A stretch of 64,000 nucleotides of DNA from NCBI GenBank assembly GCA_947525975.1, contig CANNVE010000009.1, positions 43,546-107,545 on the forward strand. The letters are read 5' to 3'. The translations under genes were made by a program, and so were the position numbers. The notes below the pieces were generated by a model that ran no database searches, was not told the DNA's origin, and was given only the letters and a program-made list of their open reading frames with translations. Below, in pieces: positions 8,426 to 17,713 of the stretch (the stretch's first letter is position 1; every line of letters starts with the position of its first letter). Origin of the DNA: an uncultured Muribaculaceae bacterium (GTDB taxonomy: Bacteria > Bacteroidota > Bacteroidia > Bacteroidales > Muribaculaceae).

Positions 8426-9897
8426 TGCGGCAAACGCATTGTGATTGTGGTTCCCTCCCCTGCTTTGCTGCGGGCGGACACTTCACCGCCATGCGCCTCA
8501 ACAAGGAGCCTTACGTATGCGAGCCCGAGCCCCATGCCGGGCACTCCAGAGGCGGAAGCGTCTTTGCCCCGATAGAAACGGGCGAAAATCTCAGGCAATT
8601 CAGCCGAGGAGACGCCGTTTCCGTTGTCAGAGACAGAAATCGACACCGCGCCGTCAGCCACCGTGGCCGTGATGGCTATCTCCACCGATGCGCCGGAATA
8701 CTTCAAGGAGTTCTCCACCAGATTATTGATTATATTGAATATGTGCGACCTATCGGCCGACACCTCGATGCCCGCGTCGACACGATTGGCAAAATCCACT
8801 TTCTTTCCTACAGGCAGCGACACCGAAGATATCACATCATCCACCAGAGCCGACAGACTGAACTCGGAGATGTTGAGAGGAATCTGCTCTACGTCGTTGA
8901 ACGTCATGTCGCGCAGCTTGGAGAAATAGGCCGATAGATTATCGAGGGCAGTGCGCGTGGCCAAAGTAAGCTCCGCCTTAATCTCCCGGTCGGCCATCAT
9001 ATCGTCATTCTCTATCCCCGAGACACACATTTTAAGCGTGGAGATTGGCCTCTTGAGCTCATGGATCATTGTGGTCACAAACATATTGCGCATATTGTCA
9101 AGGCGCGTCAGCTTCACGATTGTGAGTATCTGCCACATAAGGCATATGATGAGCAGCAGCGACAATCCCACAGCCAGCAGCAGAGTGCTGCCCATATCGC
9201 CTAAGATCTGCAAGCCAGGAATCTCGCAGTCAATCATCACCGACTTTCTCTCAAGTTCGGAATACGGAATCATGACCGCGAAATGCGGATTGAACACCGA
9301 GGCATGCCGCTTCTGCGACGAGCGCCATTCCATGCTGTCGGTGACCATGAGGGTCACTTGCGCATCTATGCTCTCTCTCCTCAAAAGGGTGTCGATGCCC
9401 TCTGCCGTGAAGGGATGCATCGCCTCGATTTCAAAATTTTTCATAGCGCTCCACGATGCGGCGTCAGAAGGCGCGCCGGAGACATCGAATTCGCCTTTCC
9501 TGATGTCTATGGCAGAGATGCTGTCGAGCATAATCTCCGCGAGCAAGTCCTTCTCCGCCTCAGTCAGAGGCCTGTCCTCATATATGCCGAGTATCTTGCG
9601 CCCGTCATAGATCTTGGTCTCGACCTTGACCGTGCGCAACCGATTGCCGGTCGAATCCACGCCATTGTCAAGATTGTATGACGACTGCACCCTTCCCATC
9701 TCCCTGGGCATAATGACTTTTGACTCTCTCTTGGCCATATATTCCGCGAAAGCCTTGTCGATGGTCTCGGCGATGGCGTCTTCATGCTCGCGCAGCGAAT
9801 ACTCATAGCGAGAATACAGCCAGTAGACCTGCATGCCGAGATAGGCGATGATGGCGGCTATCGTGAGGATATACAATGCTTTTTTTCTTCTTTCCAT
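8422..9897 (-). CDS. Sensor histidine kinase
   Basis: This 491-residue inner-membrane kinase has TM1 at about residues 7-26 and TM2 at about 236-258, enclosing a ~210-residue periplasmic sensor region of unknown ligand. The HisKA H-box is MIHELKRPIST; phosphorylation would fall on its histidine. HATPase_c carries an N-box (NIINNLVENSLKYSG), G1 (VSDNGNGVSS) and G2 (GMGLGLAYV). No clear HAMP domain separates TM2 from the H-box. ATG 9897 is preceded by the shared regulatory gap of 170 bases that faces the divergent GLPGLI gene. Confidence 0.92.
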   Translation of the reverse strand: MERRKKALYILTIAAIIAYLGMQVYWLYSRYEYSLREHEDAIAETIDKAFAEYMAKRESKVIMPREMGRVQSSYNLDNGVDSTGNRLRTVKVETKIYDGRKILGIYEDRPLTEAEKDLLAEIMLDSISAIDIRKGEFDVSGAPSDAASWSAMKNFEIEAMHPFTAEGIDTLLRRESIDAQVTLMVTDSMEWRSSQKRHASVFNPHFAVMIPYSELERKSVMIDCEIPGLQILGDMGSTLLLAVGLSLLLIICLMWQILTIVKLTRLDNMRNMFVTTMIHELKRPISTLKMCVSGIENDDMMADREIKAELTLATRTALDNLSAYFSKLRDMTFNDVEQIPLNISEFSLSALVDDVISSVSLPVGKKVDFANRVDAGIEVSADRSHIFNIINNLVENSLKYSGASVEIAITATVADGAVSISVSDNGNGVSSAELPEIFARFYRGKDASASGVPGMGLGLAYVRLLVEAHGGEVSARSKAGEGTTITMRLPQ

Positions 9898-10029
9898 GCG
9901 GCAAATTTACTATTAATCCGCCGAATGGCGACACTTTGGCGCCGACAAAATACATGCCGGTAATAATTTAGTAATAATTCCATAATGTTTGAGTAAGGAT
10001 TATTTTCGCGCCGAACGGATGATCAGGAG

Positions 10030-10037
10030 TAACTTTG
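10030..10037 (+). promoter_or_regulatory. Bacteroidetes -7 promoter element of GLPGLI operon
   Basis: TAACTTTG, a full TAnnTTTG match, lies 30 bases before ATG 10068. It rules out the ORF-track TTG start at 10035, which would lie within the promoter. Confidence 0.65.
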
Positions 10038-10067
10038 CGTCATCAAATCACCAAACACTCCACATTC

Positions 10068-10949
10068 ATGAAAAAGACATTGATAATAGTCCTCGCCATC
10101 GCGGCCATGTCAGCCTCGGTCTCAGGCAAAGTATTGCGCCGGCAGCTGTCGATTTTCCAGCCAACCGTGCCGGAGACCGAGACCATCGCCAAGGAAACAA
10201 TGGAATTTGTCTACGACTACAAATGGTGCGTCGACACCACCGCGCAGCTCAAAGACGATTATGACTCTGACCGGATGCTGCTGCAGATAGCGCCTGGCGG
10301 CCTTTCCAAATTCTCAAGCTACAAGAATCTGACCGTCGACTCCCTGCTCATGCGCAGCACCCAGGAGCAGATAGCCGCGGCCGCCATCGACGGCAAGCTG
10401 TCGACCGGAGAATTCATGACAATCTTCAAGAATTACCCCGAAGGAAAGCTTACGCACACAGAGAAAATATGTACCGACTGGCTGCGCTACGACGAAGAGA
10501 TGCCGGCGCTCGGCTGGACACTGACCGACAGCGTGGCCGATGTGCTCGGATATGCGTGCCGCACAGCCGTATGCGATTTCAGAGGCCGAAGATGGACTGC
10601 CCTGTTTTGCGAGGACATTCCCGTGATGGACGGCCCCTGGAAACTATGCGGCCTCCCCGGCCTGATCATGAAGGCGTATGACGATGACGGGCATTATGCC
10701 TTTGAGTGCATTGGCATTAAGTCGGCGGCCGACCGGCCTGTCACAATATACCAGGTGCCATATATCAACACTTCTCGCAAGAAATACTATGACACCAAGC
10801 ATCGTTGGGACATCAATCCATACGCCTATTACGAGGCCGCTGGGCAAGGCCACATCACCGTATCAGACGAAGACGGCAACCCGGTGCCTGATGCCTATGA
10901 CCCCATAGACCTGCCGTATGACTACATAGAACGAGACTGGAAGAAATGA
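10068..10949 (+). CDS. GLPGLI family protein
   Basis: This 293-residue exported protein begins with a signal peptide (MKKTLIIVLAIAAMSASVSG). It contains the diagnostic motif in GPWKLCGLPGLIMKAYDDDG, with the usual preceding block in which a cysteine-containing strand (ACRTAVCDFRGRRWTALF) leads into FCEDIPVMDGPW. The family is restricted to Bacteroidetes and its biochemical role is unknown. It is usually found beside TonB-type outer-membrane barrels, as here, where its stop overlaps the next ATG by 4 bp. Divergent from the two-component system. Confidence 0.9.
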   Translation: MKKTLIIVLAIAAMSASVSGKVLRRQLSIFQPTVPETETIAKETMEFVYDYKWCVDTTAQLKDDYDSDRMLLQIAPGGLSKFSSYKNLTVDSLLMRSTQEQIAAAAIDGKLSTGEFMTIFKNYPEGKLTHTEKICTDWLRYDEEMPALGWTLTDSVADVLGYACRTAVCDFRGRRWTALFCEDIPVMDGPWKLCGLPGLIMKAYDDDGHYAFECIGIKSAADRPVTIYQVPYINTSRKKYYDTKHRWDINPYAYYEAAGQGHITVSDEDGNPVPDAYDPIDLPYDYIERDWKK

Positions 10950-13498
10950 ACAGACATTGCTTTTTCATACTTTTGATTCTTCTCGCCCTGCTGCCCGCAA
11001 TGGCGGCAGGGGCAGAAGAATTGCGGGGCGCAATCACAGATGCCGAGACCGGCGCGGCTGTGGGCGGCGCTGTGGTGCAGGCTCTTGACTCTGCGGGGAA
11101 GCCGATAGCGTTCGCTTCGTCAGCGCCCGACGGATCATTCAAGCTGAAAGTAGGCGCAAAGGCCGACAGCCTGGCTGTCAGATGCTTGGGGTATGAGTCC
11201 GTCAGGATATCCGCCGATGACCTGACTGAAGGCGTGAGGCTGCGCCCGGAAGCCACTCGCCTCAACGATGTGATAGTGCAAGCGCCTGACATATACGCCA
11301 AAGGCGACACCCTGGTGTTCAATGTCGCGCAGTACGCCAACGCGAAGGACGACGCCATTATCGACGTCATAAAACGCCTGCCGGGCATAAAGGTGGAGAA
11401 AGACGGCACCATTAAATACCAGGGGAAGCCCATCAACAAATTCTACATCGACGGAAACGATATGATAGGCGGCCAATACGGCCTCGCCACAGAGAATATC
11501 TCGCACGAAGACGTGAAAGCCGTAGAGGTGATGGAGAACCATCAGCCCGTGAAGGCACTCGAAGGCATCGAGTTCCCAGAAGAATCCGGCATCAACCTCA
11601 AGCTCAGGGACGACGCCCGCAGCCGCTGGGCAGGAGTGGCCAAAGCTGCGGCAGGAGCCGATCCGGCCATGGCCGACGCATCAGTCTACGCTATGCGCAT
11701 AGCGCCCCAGATGCAAAACATAGTCACACTGCGAGGCGGCAACACGGGCTGGAATCCTGCGGCGCAGATCACTGACCATGGCTTCCTCGACATGTTTTCG
11801 ACTGATTACTCCGAATCGCTTTGGCCTGAATACATATCGGCCGACATGATCAATGCGCCCCTCAGCGAAAAGCGCACGCGCGACAACCTGTCATGGATAG
11901 CAAATGCAATTTCAGGCTGGAAGAAGGGCGACAACTCCATGCGGCTTAAGCTGGACTACGTGGGCGACAGGCTCGACTACAACACAAGCCTGCGCACCGA
12001 CTACTTCAGCCAATCCATTCCCGACTTCCTGCAAAACAACAGCATGCGCACACAGTCGCATGAACTGTCGGCGCAATTCAACTCAGAGATAAACAAACGC
12101 GGATACTATTTCAAAGACCTTTTCACGGCCACAGCATCAACCCATCGCTCCGAATCAGCGGTCACCGGCACATCAAGCATCAGCCAGAGAGCATCACGCC
12201 GGAGGATAGACGCGACCAATGACCTTAAGCTGGTGAAGCGCACCGACAAGAGGCTGATTGAAATATCGTCGCGCAATTCATTCATGCGGTCGCCCGAAAG
12301 CCTCGACGTAAGCGGCGATGAAGGCGCATGGCAGAGTCTCGGCATCACCGATATCAGAAGCACCACCGAATCGAAATATGGCAGGCTTTCGCGATTCTGG
12401 AAATTCTACATAAGAGGAGGAGCCGACCTCAACTACCGGCGCATCGACGCACGCCTCTCGGGCATGGGCCCGCTCGACAACAACGGAGCTCACGACGCTT
12501 TTCTCGCGGCGATATACGCCACTCCGCAGATTGATTACGAACGCCACAACTGGCGCATATCAATGAGAATGCCCGTGAAATGGCTTCACCATTCGATCCA
12601 CGGAAGCCGCGACTACGCCAACGCGGCCCCGACACTGACGCTCAGAAAGAAGACGTCATCAAAATCAGAGATTGCGGGCATGCTGTCATACCGGCTGGGA
12701 TCGCCGCAGGCCTACCTCAACATCGAAGCCCCGATCATGGCCGACTACCGCAACATATTCGAGGGCGAGAGCGGAGGCGGATACACCCACGACACATCGG
12801 CAAGCATGACCTACCGATACCGCAATCCGCTGAATTCGCTGTTTGCCAACGCATCCGCATCATACGCCCACCGCCGCGAATCGCTCATGCCCGAGCAGCG
12901 CTTTGACGGCGACATCATAATATCATCATTCGCAAGCCGCCTCTCAGACTGCGACTCCTGGAGCCTGAGCGCCGGCCTGAGCAAAGGCCTCGGGCACAGC
13001 AAGATGGTGGTCGGATGCGATATCAGCGCCTCCGGTTCGTCGGCCTCGTCGATGCGCGACGGCAAAGTGAGCGGCAGCCGGCAGGCCACATTCGCAGCCA
13101 AGCCATACTTCAAAGGCAGTCTGGCACGATGGATGTCGGTAGACTACGAAGCCCGATACGGATACTCGCGCCTGACGGTGGGAGCAGAAGCCAAAGCCCA
13201 CCATGCGCTGAACCAGACGCTTATAGCCACATGGATACCAAGCGACAGGATGCAATTCACCATCGGAGCCGACCATTTCCTTACACATTCACAAGAAAGC
13301 GGGAATACTGGCATAGTGCTGCTCGACGCATCGGCAGTGTGGCGCCCGGGCAGAAAGATAAGGATATCCCTCACCGCCGACAATCTGCTCGACAAACGCC
13401 GATACAGATACGTCACCTACGGCACCCTCTCACGCACAGAGCACACATTCTCGATTCGCCCGCGCCGGGTGCTCGCCTCGGTGCAGGTCAGATTCTGA
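10946..13498 (+). CDS. TonB-dependent receptor-like outer-membrane barrel protein
   Basis: This 850-residue protein has a signal peptide (ending near MAAGA). A carboxypeptidase-regulatory-like beta-sandwich follows at about 25-110 (LRGAITDAETGAAVGGAVV), then a plug-like domain at about 115-215 (IIDVIKRLPGIKVEKDGTI, FYIDGNDM). A long run of amphipathic strands follows, ending LASVQVRF with C-terminal aromatic Phe as expected for Bam recognition. It is shorter than classical SusC proteins and has no SusD partner. It is translationally coupled to the GLPGLI gene, and the two probably form one envelope complex under the adjacent two-component system. The cargo is unknown. Confidence 0.85.
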   Translation: MNRHCFFILLILLALLPAMAAGAEELRGAITDAETGAAVGGAVVQALDSAGKPIAFASSAPDGSFKLKVGAKADSLAVRCLGYESVRISADDLTEGVRLRPEATRLNDVIVQAPDIYAKGDTLVFNVAQYANAKDDAIIDVIKRLPGIKVEKDGTIKYQGKPINKFYIDGNDMIGGQYGLATENISHEDVKAVEVMENHQPVKALEGIEFPEESGINLKLRDDARSRWAGVAKAAAGADPAMADASVYAMRIAPQMQNIVTLRGGNTGWNPAAQITDHGFLDMFSTDYSESLWPEYISADMINAPLSEKRTRDNLSWIANAISGWKKGDNSMRLKLDYVGDRLDYNTSLRTDYFSQSIPDFLQNNSMRTQSHELSAQFNSEINKRGYYFKDLFTATASTHRSESAVTGTSSISQRASRRRIDATNDLKLVKRTDKRLIEISSRNSFMRSPESLDVSGDEGAWQSLGITDIRSTTESKYGRLSRFWKFYIRGGADLNYRRIDARLSGMGPLDNNGAHDAFLAAIYATPQIDYERHNWRISMRMPVKWLHHSIHGSRDYANAAPTLTLRKKTSSKSEIAGMLSYRLGSPQAYLNIEAPIMADYRNIFEGESGGGYTHDTSASMTYRYRNPLNSLFANASASYAHRRESLMPEQRFDGDIIISSFASRLSDCDSWSLSAGLSKGLGHSKMVVGCDISASGSSASSMRDGKVSGSRQATFAAKPYFKGSLARWMSVDYEARYGYSRLTVGAEAKAHHALNQTLIATWIPSDRMQFTIGADHFLTHSQESGNTGIVLLDASAVWRPGRKIRISLTADNLLDKRRYRYVTYGTLSRTEHTFSIRPRRVLASVQVRF

Positions 13499-13607
13499 AT
13501 CCTGAATCCTGATTTATTTTCTCGGTGTTCGCTGTCTGCAGGGCATTGCCCCCCTGCAAGGACTATGAAAATCTGTCGTGTCAGGCTGAAAATACACGGA
13601 ATTATCG

Positions 13608-13615
13608 TACTTTTG
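13608..13615 (+). promoter_or_regulatory. -7 promoter element for YjbR gene
   Basis: TACTTTTG matches TAnnTTTG, 24 bases before ATG 13639, supporting that start over the ORF-track start at 13525. Confidence 0.55.
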
Positions 13616-13638
13616 CACCGAAACAAAATCACACTCGC

Positions 13639-13992
13639 ATGAACGTAGAGGAATTCCGCGACTTCTGCCTGTCGCTGCCAGGCACCACCGAGAAGATGCC
13701 ATTCCAAGCATTTCAGTCAGTATCAGCCATACTCGCCTTCTACATCGGCGGCCACATCTACTGCTACGTCGACATAGACCGATTCGACGTCTGCACAATG
13801 AAATGCCCGCCTTCGCTGATCGACGCGCTCAAAGAAGCGCACGAAGCCGTAGGCCCGCCCCACAACATGAACCCCAAATACTGGATTGGCGTGAAATTCG
13901 GCTCCGACCTCACCGACAGCGAGATAAAATCGCTCGTGGAGCAATCATACTCCATCGTAAAGGACAGCCGCAAGCGCAGAAAATCAAATTAA
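13639..13992 (+). CDS. MmcQ/YjbR family protein
   Basis: This 117-residue protein has the YjbR layout: an N-terminal FRDFCLSLPGTTEKMPF segment, then the strand/turn block KCPPSLIDALKEA and HNMNPKYWIGVKF, then the final helix SDLTDSEIKSLVEQSYSIV. YjbR proteins have a CyaY-like DNA-binding fold; the role is poorly defined. The basic tail RKRRKSN fits nucleic-acid contact. It is a stand-alone gene with its own promoter. Confidence 0.85.
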   Translation: MNVEEFRDFCLSLPGTTEKMPFQAFQSVSAILAFYIGGHIYCYVDIDRFDVCTMKCPPSLIDALKEAHEAVGPPHNMNPKYWIGVKFGSDLTDSEIKSLVEQSYSIVKDSRKRRKSN

Positions 13993-14004
13993 TCGGAGTG
14001 ATAA

Positions 14005-14036
14005 TTTGTCAAGTTCGACATAAATTCGTAACTTTG
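14005..14036 (+). promoter_or_regulatory. Promoter of the polysaccharide locus
   Basis: TTTG (14005-14008) and TAACTTTG (14029-14036) are separated by 20 bases, a near-ideal Bacteroidetes -33/-7 pair. It would start transcription about 14043, some 230 bases before the first codon of the NusG fusion. No inverted repeats like those of invertible Bacteroides promoters were seen around it. Confidence 0.7.
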
Positions 14037-14273
14037 CACTCAGAAAAGTTAAGGGAAGTAACCTATCGGCAAAAGGGCAAAGACCGCAGGGGCGCCCGCC
14101 CAAAGACTTGCGCGTCAGCCTAAATCGCTTTCCGCCAAACAATTCCAGAAGGTGAAAGCCTCCTATAAATATCAGATTTCCGCACCCCTTCCAGGCCACG
14201 AGGCCACAAGGCAGGGGGTCGGGAAGGAATGTGTCTCCGCAACCGCTTATTACATTTCCGCCACGCAGGCTAA
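14037..14273 (+). promoter_or_regulatory. Long 5' leader of the polysaccharide operon
   Basis: About 230 bases of GC-rich untranslated sequence separate the promoter from ATG 14274. It includes several self-complementary blocks (GGCCACGAGGCC near 14190; GGGGCGCCCGCCC near 14090). Leaders of this kind are where UpxY-type NusG paralogues load on RNA polymerase in Bacteroides capsule loci. I found no match to a cobalamin or TPP aptamer. The specific antiterminator target is an inference. Confidence 0.4.
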
Positions 14274-15704
14274 ATGACTGATTCTCTCGAAAATAGACAC
14301 GATTCAGCCATCGACGCATTTCGGGTCAGGATCGACTGCACGCCCAATCCCGCCTCACGCAAGAGCCTCGGGCAGGCCCTTGACTCATTCCGCCGATTCC
14401 TCGCAGGCTCTGACGCGGCGCTGGCTGACATCGACGAAAGCATGCTCGGCGAATGGGTGTCATGGATGTTTGCCCAAGGCTATTCCCCAAAGACAGTGGC
14501 CTACTACGTCAACCGCCTCTCATCGCTCCACGGCAAAGCCTCGGAAAGCGGCCATCAGGCATTCTCGAGGATAAAAAGCCGCCTGGCCGACACGCAGGCA
14601 GCCCAAGCGCAGAGCCTGGCGCCGGCCGACTGCTTCGACAGGCTCAGGGCGCTTGTGCTGAAAGACTGCTCCAAGAGCCCCCTGCGCCAGCTGGCGAAAG
14701 ACATAGCCCTATTCTCGATCTATGCGGGAGGCCTCCCGCTCGAAGACGTGGCCCAATGCCGCAAGGACGACTACAGGGGCAGCGACGAAGCCGTAAAAGA
14801 AATCGTGGCTCGATACGCTAAGCCGCGAAACAAATACCTCTTCCCGCTCAACCAATCGGCGAAGACACCGGCCCAGACAGCCAGAGCCATAACGGCGCTA
14901 TACGCCGATGCGCTGAAGATGGCCGGATTCGATCAGGCAGCCATAAGCGCCCACTCCCCGATCGACCTATGGATAGCCGTGGCCACGCGGTGCGGACTGC
15001 CCGCCGCCGAAATATCGGCATGCGCGGGAGAGGCCGGAAGCGCCAACCCGATCACCGCCTTCGCGTCGCCGAAAGAAATCGGCTGCGAAGAAATCGGAGA
15101 AATGCGTGGTCGAGTGGCGAACGCGCTGGCCGAAGACCCCGAAAACTGGTACGCCATGCAATTCCGCCCCCACGTCAGCCACAGCATGCTCACCGACAGG
15201 CTCCGATCAGAAGGCATAACCCTCAGGCAGACCTACTACCCCATGGAGCAAATCATGAGGCAGATAGGCAAACGCCTCAAGCCGGAGACAAAGCCCGTGA
15301 TGCCCGGCATCCTATTCTTCAAAAGCAGGGCAACCGAGCTGCCCGACCTCTTCTGCGCCATAGGCGACCTGGCATGGGGATACCGCCAATCGCGCGCCGC
15401 GCGCAGCCCCTACGCAGCCATTCCCGCAGCCGACATCCACGCCTACGCCATGGCCGTGGGCCAATTCACTGACAGCATAGACCGGCATCCTGATGGCACC
15501 ATCGCCATAGAGCCCGGCGACAAAATCGAGATAACAGGCGGCCAGCTCAAAGGCCTCACGGCCATCTTCGAAAAAGAAATCCAAGACACAGACGCTCGCA
15601 TCACCTACCGCCTGCGCCTCACCGCCCAAAACAGCATCACCTGGACAGTCGACCTCGACCCCCGCCTCACCGCCAAGTCACATCAAAATGCCCCCAAAAG
15701 ATAA
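14274..15704 (+). CDS. Fusion of degenerate tyrosine-recombinase domain and NusG/UpxY-like antiterminator
   Basis: The protein is 476 residues. Residues ~30-110 match an integrase SAM-like core-binding domain (LDSFRRFLAG...GYSPKTVAYYVNRLSSLHG). Residues ~120-262 match a tyrosine-recombinase catalytic fold (FSIYAGGLPLEDVAQCRKDDY...KYLFPL...AHSPIDLWIAVATRCGLPAAEIS). The hallmark residues are gone: TRG-type arginine is AGG (151-153), the HxxRH box reads HSPID (227-231), and no tyrosine follows. From residue 291 a NusG-N-like domain begins (NWYAMQFRPHV, PVMPGILFF), with a KOW-like motif at ~413-440 (PGDKIEITGGQLKGLTAIFE). UpxY proteins of Bacteroides are ~170-200 residues and act as capsule-operon antiterminators. 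Being the first gene here, it probably controls this locus, with the dead recombinase used for DNA or RNA binding. No separate UpxZ gene is seen. Confidence 0.8.
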   Translation: MTDSLENRHDSAIDAFRVRIDCTPNPASRKSLGQALDSFRRFLAGSDAALADIDESMLGEWVSWMFAQGYSPKTVAYYVNRLSSLHGKASESGHQAFSRIKSRLADTQAAQAQSLAPADCFDRLRALVLKDCSKSPLRQLAKDIALFSIYAGGLPLEDVAQCRKDDYRGSDEAVKEIVARYAKPRNKYLFPLNQSAKTPAQTARAITALYADALKMAGFDQAAISAHSPIDLWIAVATRCGLPAAEISACAGEAGSANPITAFASPKEIGCEEIGEMRGRVANALAEDPENWYAMQFRPHVSHSMLTDRLRSEGITLRQTYYPMEQIMRQIGKRLKPETKPVMPGILFFKSRATELPDLFCAIGDLAWGYRQSRAARSPYAAIPAADIHAYAMAVGQFTDSIDRHPDGTIAIEPGDKIEITGGQLKGLTAIFEKEIQDTDARITYRLRLTAQNSITWTVDLDPRLTAKSHQNAPKR

Positions 15705-15833
15705 AAATGCCCCAACCCATTTACATGGATCGAGATAAAGTAAATCGCGTTGTCGTTATCAATATCTTTATGTGATTTTTTGCGAATATCTTTCATGTAG
15801 GCTACCCAATTCAGACTTCAACAAGTCTCGTTC

Positions 15834-16718
15834 ATGCTATTATCCATATTCACCCCGACATATAACCGAGCTCATACTCTTGGACGGATATTCAATAGCC
15901 TTTGCATGCAGTCCATAGATGATTTTGAGTGGATAATTATAGATGATGGCTCAACCGACAATACCGAAGATGTTGTATTTAACTTTAAGCGGCAGTCACC
16001 TTTCCTAATAAGATATTACAAAATACCCCACGGCGGGAAACATCGAGCTTATAATGCGGGGCTGAAATTGGCCAATGGAGAATTATTCTTTGTCGTTGAT
16101 TCTGATGATTATCTGACTAAAGACAGCCTCTCGGCCATCTCCTCATCGGTAGATGTCTTGAACGGAAGGAAGGATATCTGTGGCATTATAGCCTTAAAAG
16201 AAAACAGATACGGAGATCTGTATGGCACACCTATGCCCCATGAAGAATAAATCAACTCGTTAAAAGAGTTCTACGACTGCTGCAAAAACGGTGAACGATC
16301 CTTCATTTTTAAGACCGAGATAGCCCGCAAATATCCTTTCCCTGAGATTGAAGGTGAAAATTTTGTCACAGAAAGCGTCGTATATGACCGTCTTGGTAAA
16401 GATTTTGGGTTTATGATTATTAATGAACCTCTCACCATATGCGAATATCAACCAGATGGGCTATCAAGCAATATTTACAGTCTTATGCTCGCCAATCCTG
16501 TAGGGTATATGATTTATCATCATCAAAAAGTTTGCAACAGCACATCAATATACCAGGCATTACGGCACGCATTACGATATGTGGCATTCCGTTCAGCCTC
16601 TAAATCAAGAAGCGAATGGTGTAAATACGGTGGTCAATATCATTGGCTCATAGAATTGTTAACTCCGATTGGTAAAATCGGAGAGTATTATTACAAATAC
16701 AAATGCCACCGGAATTAA
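15834..16718 (+). pseudogene. GT2 glycosyltransferase interrupted by one in-frame stop
   Basis: The frame at 15834 encodes a GT-A family 2 start (SIFTPTYNRAHTLGRIFNSL, IIDDGSTDNTE, DSDDYLT). It ends at TAA 16248-16250, then continues in the same frame (NSLKEFYDCCKNGERSFIFK) to a stop at 16718. The joined protein would be 294 residues, the same length and architecture as the intact paralogue at 28692-29564, including the shared C-terminal (ICEYQPDGLSSNIY versus VDYQPNGMAAGIL). A single nonsense mutation, rather than two genes, explains it. The N-terminal 138 residues retain the DXD-containing half but lack the acceptor half, so the product is probably inactive. A sequencing error is the alternative. 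Confidence 0.85.
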
Positions 16719-17677
16719 TATCCTGCAAGCCACTCGTTTCAGTACTCGTGCCAATATACAATACGGCGCTGTACCTTCAGGAATGCATTGACAGCATATT
16801 ACGTCAATCATATAAGAATCTCCAGATAATTCTCGTGGATGATGGTTCTACGGATGATAGCTATAATATATGCAAACGATATAAAAATAATGATTCTCGA
16901 ATCGAAGTCCATCGGATTCCTCATTCAGGCATAGCGACAGTACGCAATCAACTTATAAAATTAGCCAATGGGAAATATTCCATATTTATTGATTCCGACG
17001 ACTATTATACGGAAAATCATTGTATAGAAAAATTGGTAGAATATGCCGAAAAAAACAATCTCGAAGTGTGCTTATTTACCAACAGGCAGGACGGAAACGA
17101 TGATTTGAAGATACTATCAAGAGAACAGGCGATTGTGACATTTTTAGAAGACAACTGTATACCATCGTCAATGTGGACGAAATTGGTGATAAGTTCCATT
17201 TTCTCCAAACTAAAATTTAACTCCCATATCGAATGTGGTGAAGATGTGTTGATGACATGGCAACTACTCAACTTCATAACCCACATAGGGGTTATCTCCG
17301 CCAAGTTCTACAACTATCGTAATAATCCAAGCAGCATAACGAGCGGCCCCTTCAGCGACGCTATCTACAGCATGCATCTTGTATGGGATAGAATTGTTGA
17401 GGATTGTGTCCACCAATATCCCAAATTGGAAAGATTAGCCAAACAAAAACTATTACAATGTTATGAAGGATTGCTTTGTTCGGCTATAAGGTCAAAAACG
17501 AATCTTGATCATAGAATAAATAATATACGTCACAACATTCACGACAATATTGACTTATTATTTACCAAAGATAAAAGCATCAAATACATAACATTCATAT
17601 TGCTGAGCGTATATTTTTACGATATTACACGAGCAATGTTCAGTCGACACATTCGTCATATCAATACAATTAGATAA
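16703..17677 (+). CDS. GT2 family glycosyltransferase
   Basis: This 324-residue protein has a GT-A core: VSVLVPIYNTALYLQECIDSIL, ILVDDGSTDDSYNI, and the metal-binding FIDSDDYYT. The mid-region SSMWTKLVISSIF and ECGEDVLMTWQL holds the expected ED catalytic-base pair of EpsJ-like family 2 enzymes. It transfers one sugar in repeat-unit assembly on the cytoplasmic side of the inner membrane. The start overlaps the end of the interrupted GT2 frame by 16 bases, so the two were translationally coupled. Confidence 0.88.
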   Translation: MPPELISCKPLVSVLVPIYNTALYLQECIDSILRQSYKNLQIILVDDGSTDDSYNICKRYKNNDSRIEVHRIPHSGIATVRNQLIKLANGKYSIFIDSDDYYTENHCIEKLVEYAEKNNLEVCLFTNRQDGNDDLKILSREQAIVTFLEDNCIPSSMWTKLVISSIFSKLKFNSHIECGEDVLMTWQLLNFITHIGVISAKFYNYRNNPSSITSGPFSDAIYSMHLVWDRIVEDCVHQYPKLERLAKQKLLQCYEGLLCSAIRSKTNLDHRINNIRHNIHDNIDLLFTKDKSIKYITFILLSVYFYDITRAMFSRHIRHINTIR

Positions 17678-17713
17678 AGGCATAATTGATCTGCATATTG
17701 AAATCTAAATGTA

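Noticed and set aside
13993-14036. Invertible promoter as in Bacteroides capsule loci
   Set aside because: No flanking inverted repeats of the needed length were found around the promoter.
14037-14273. Cobalamin or TPP riboswitch in the glycan-locus leader
   Set aside because: GGTGAAAGCC near 14150 looks like a riboswitch piece, but the other conserved boxes are not present in order.
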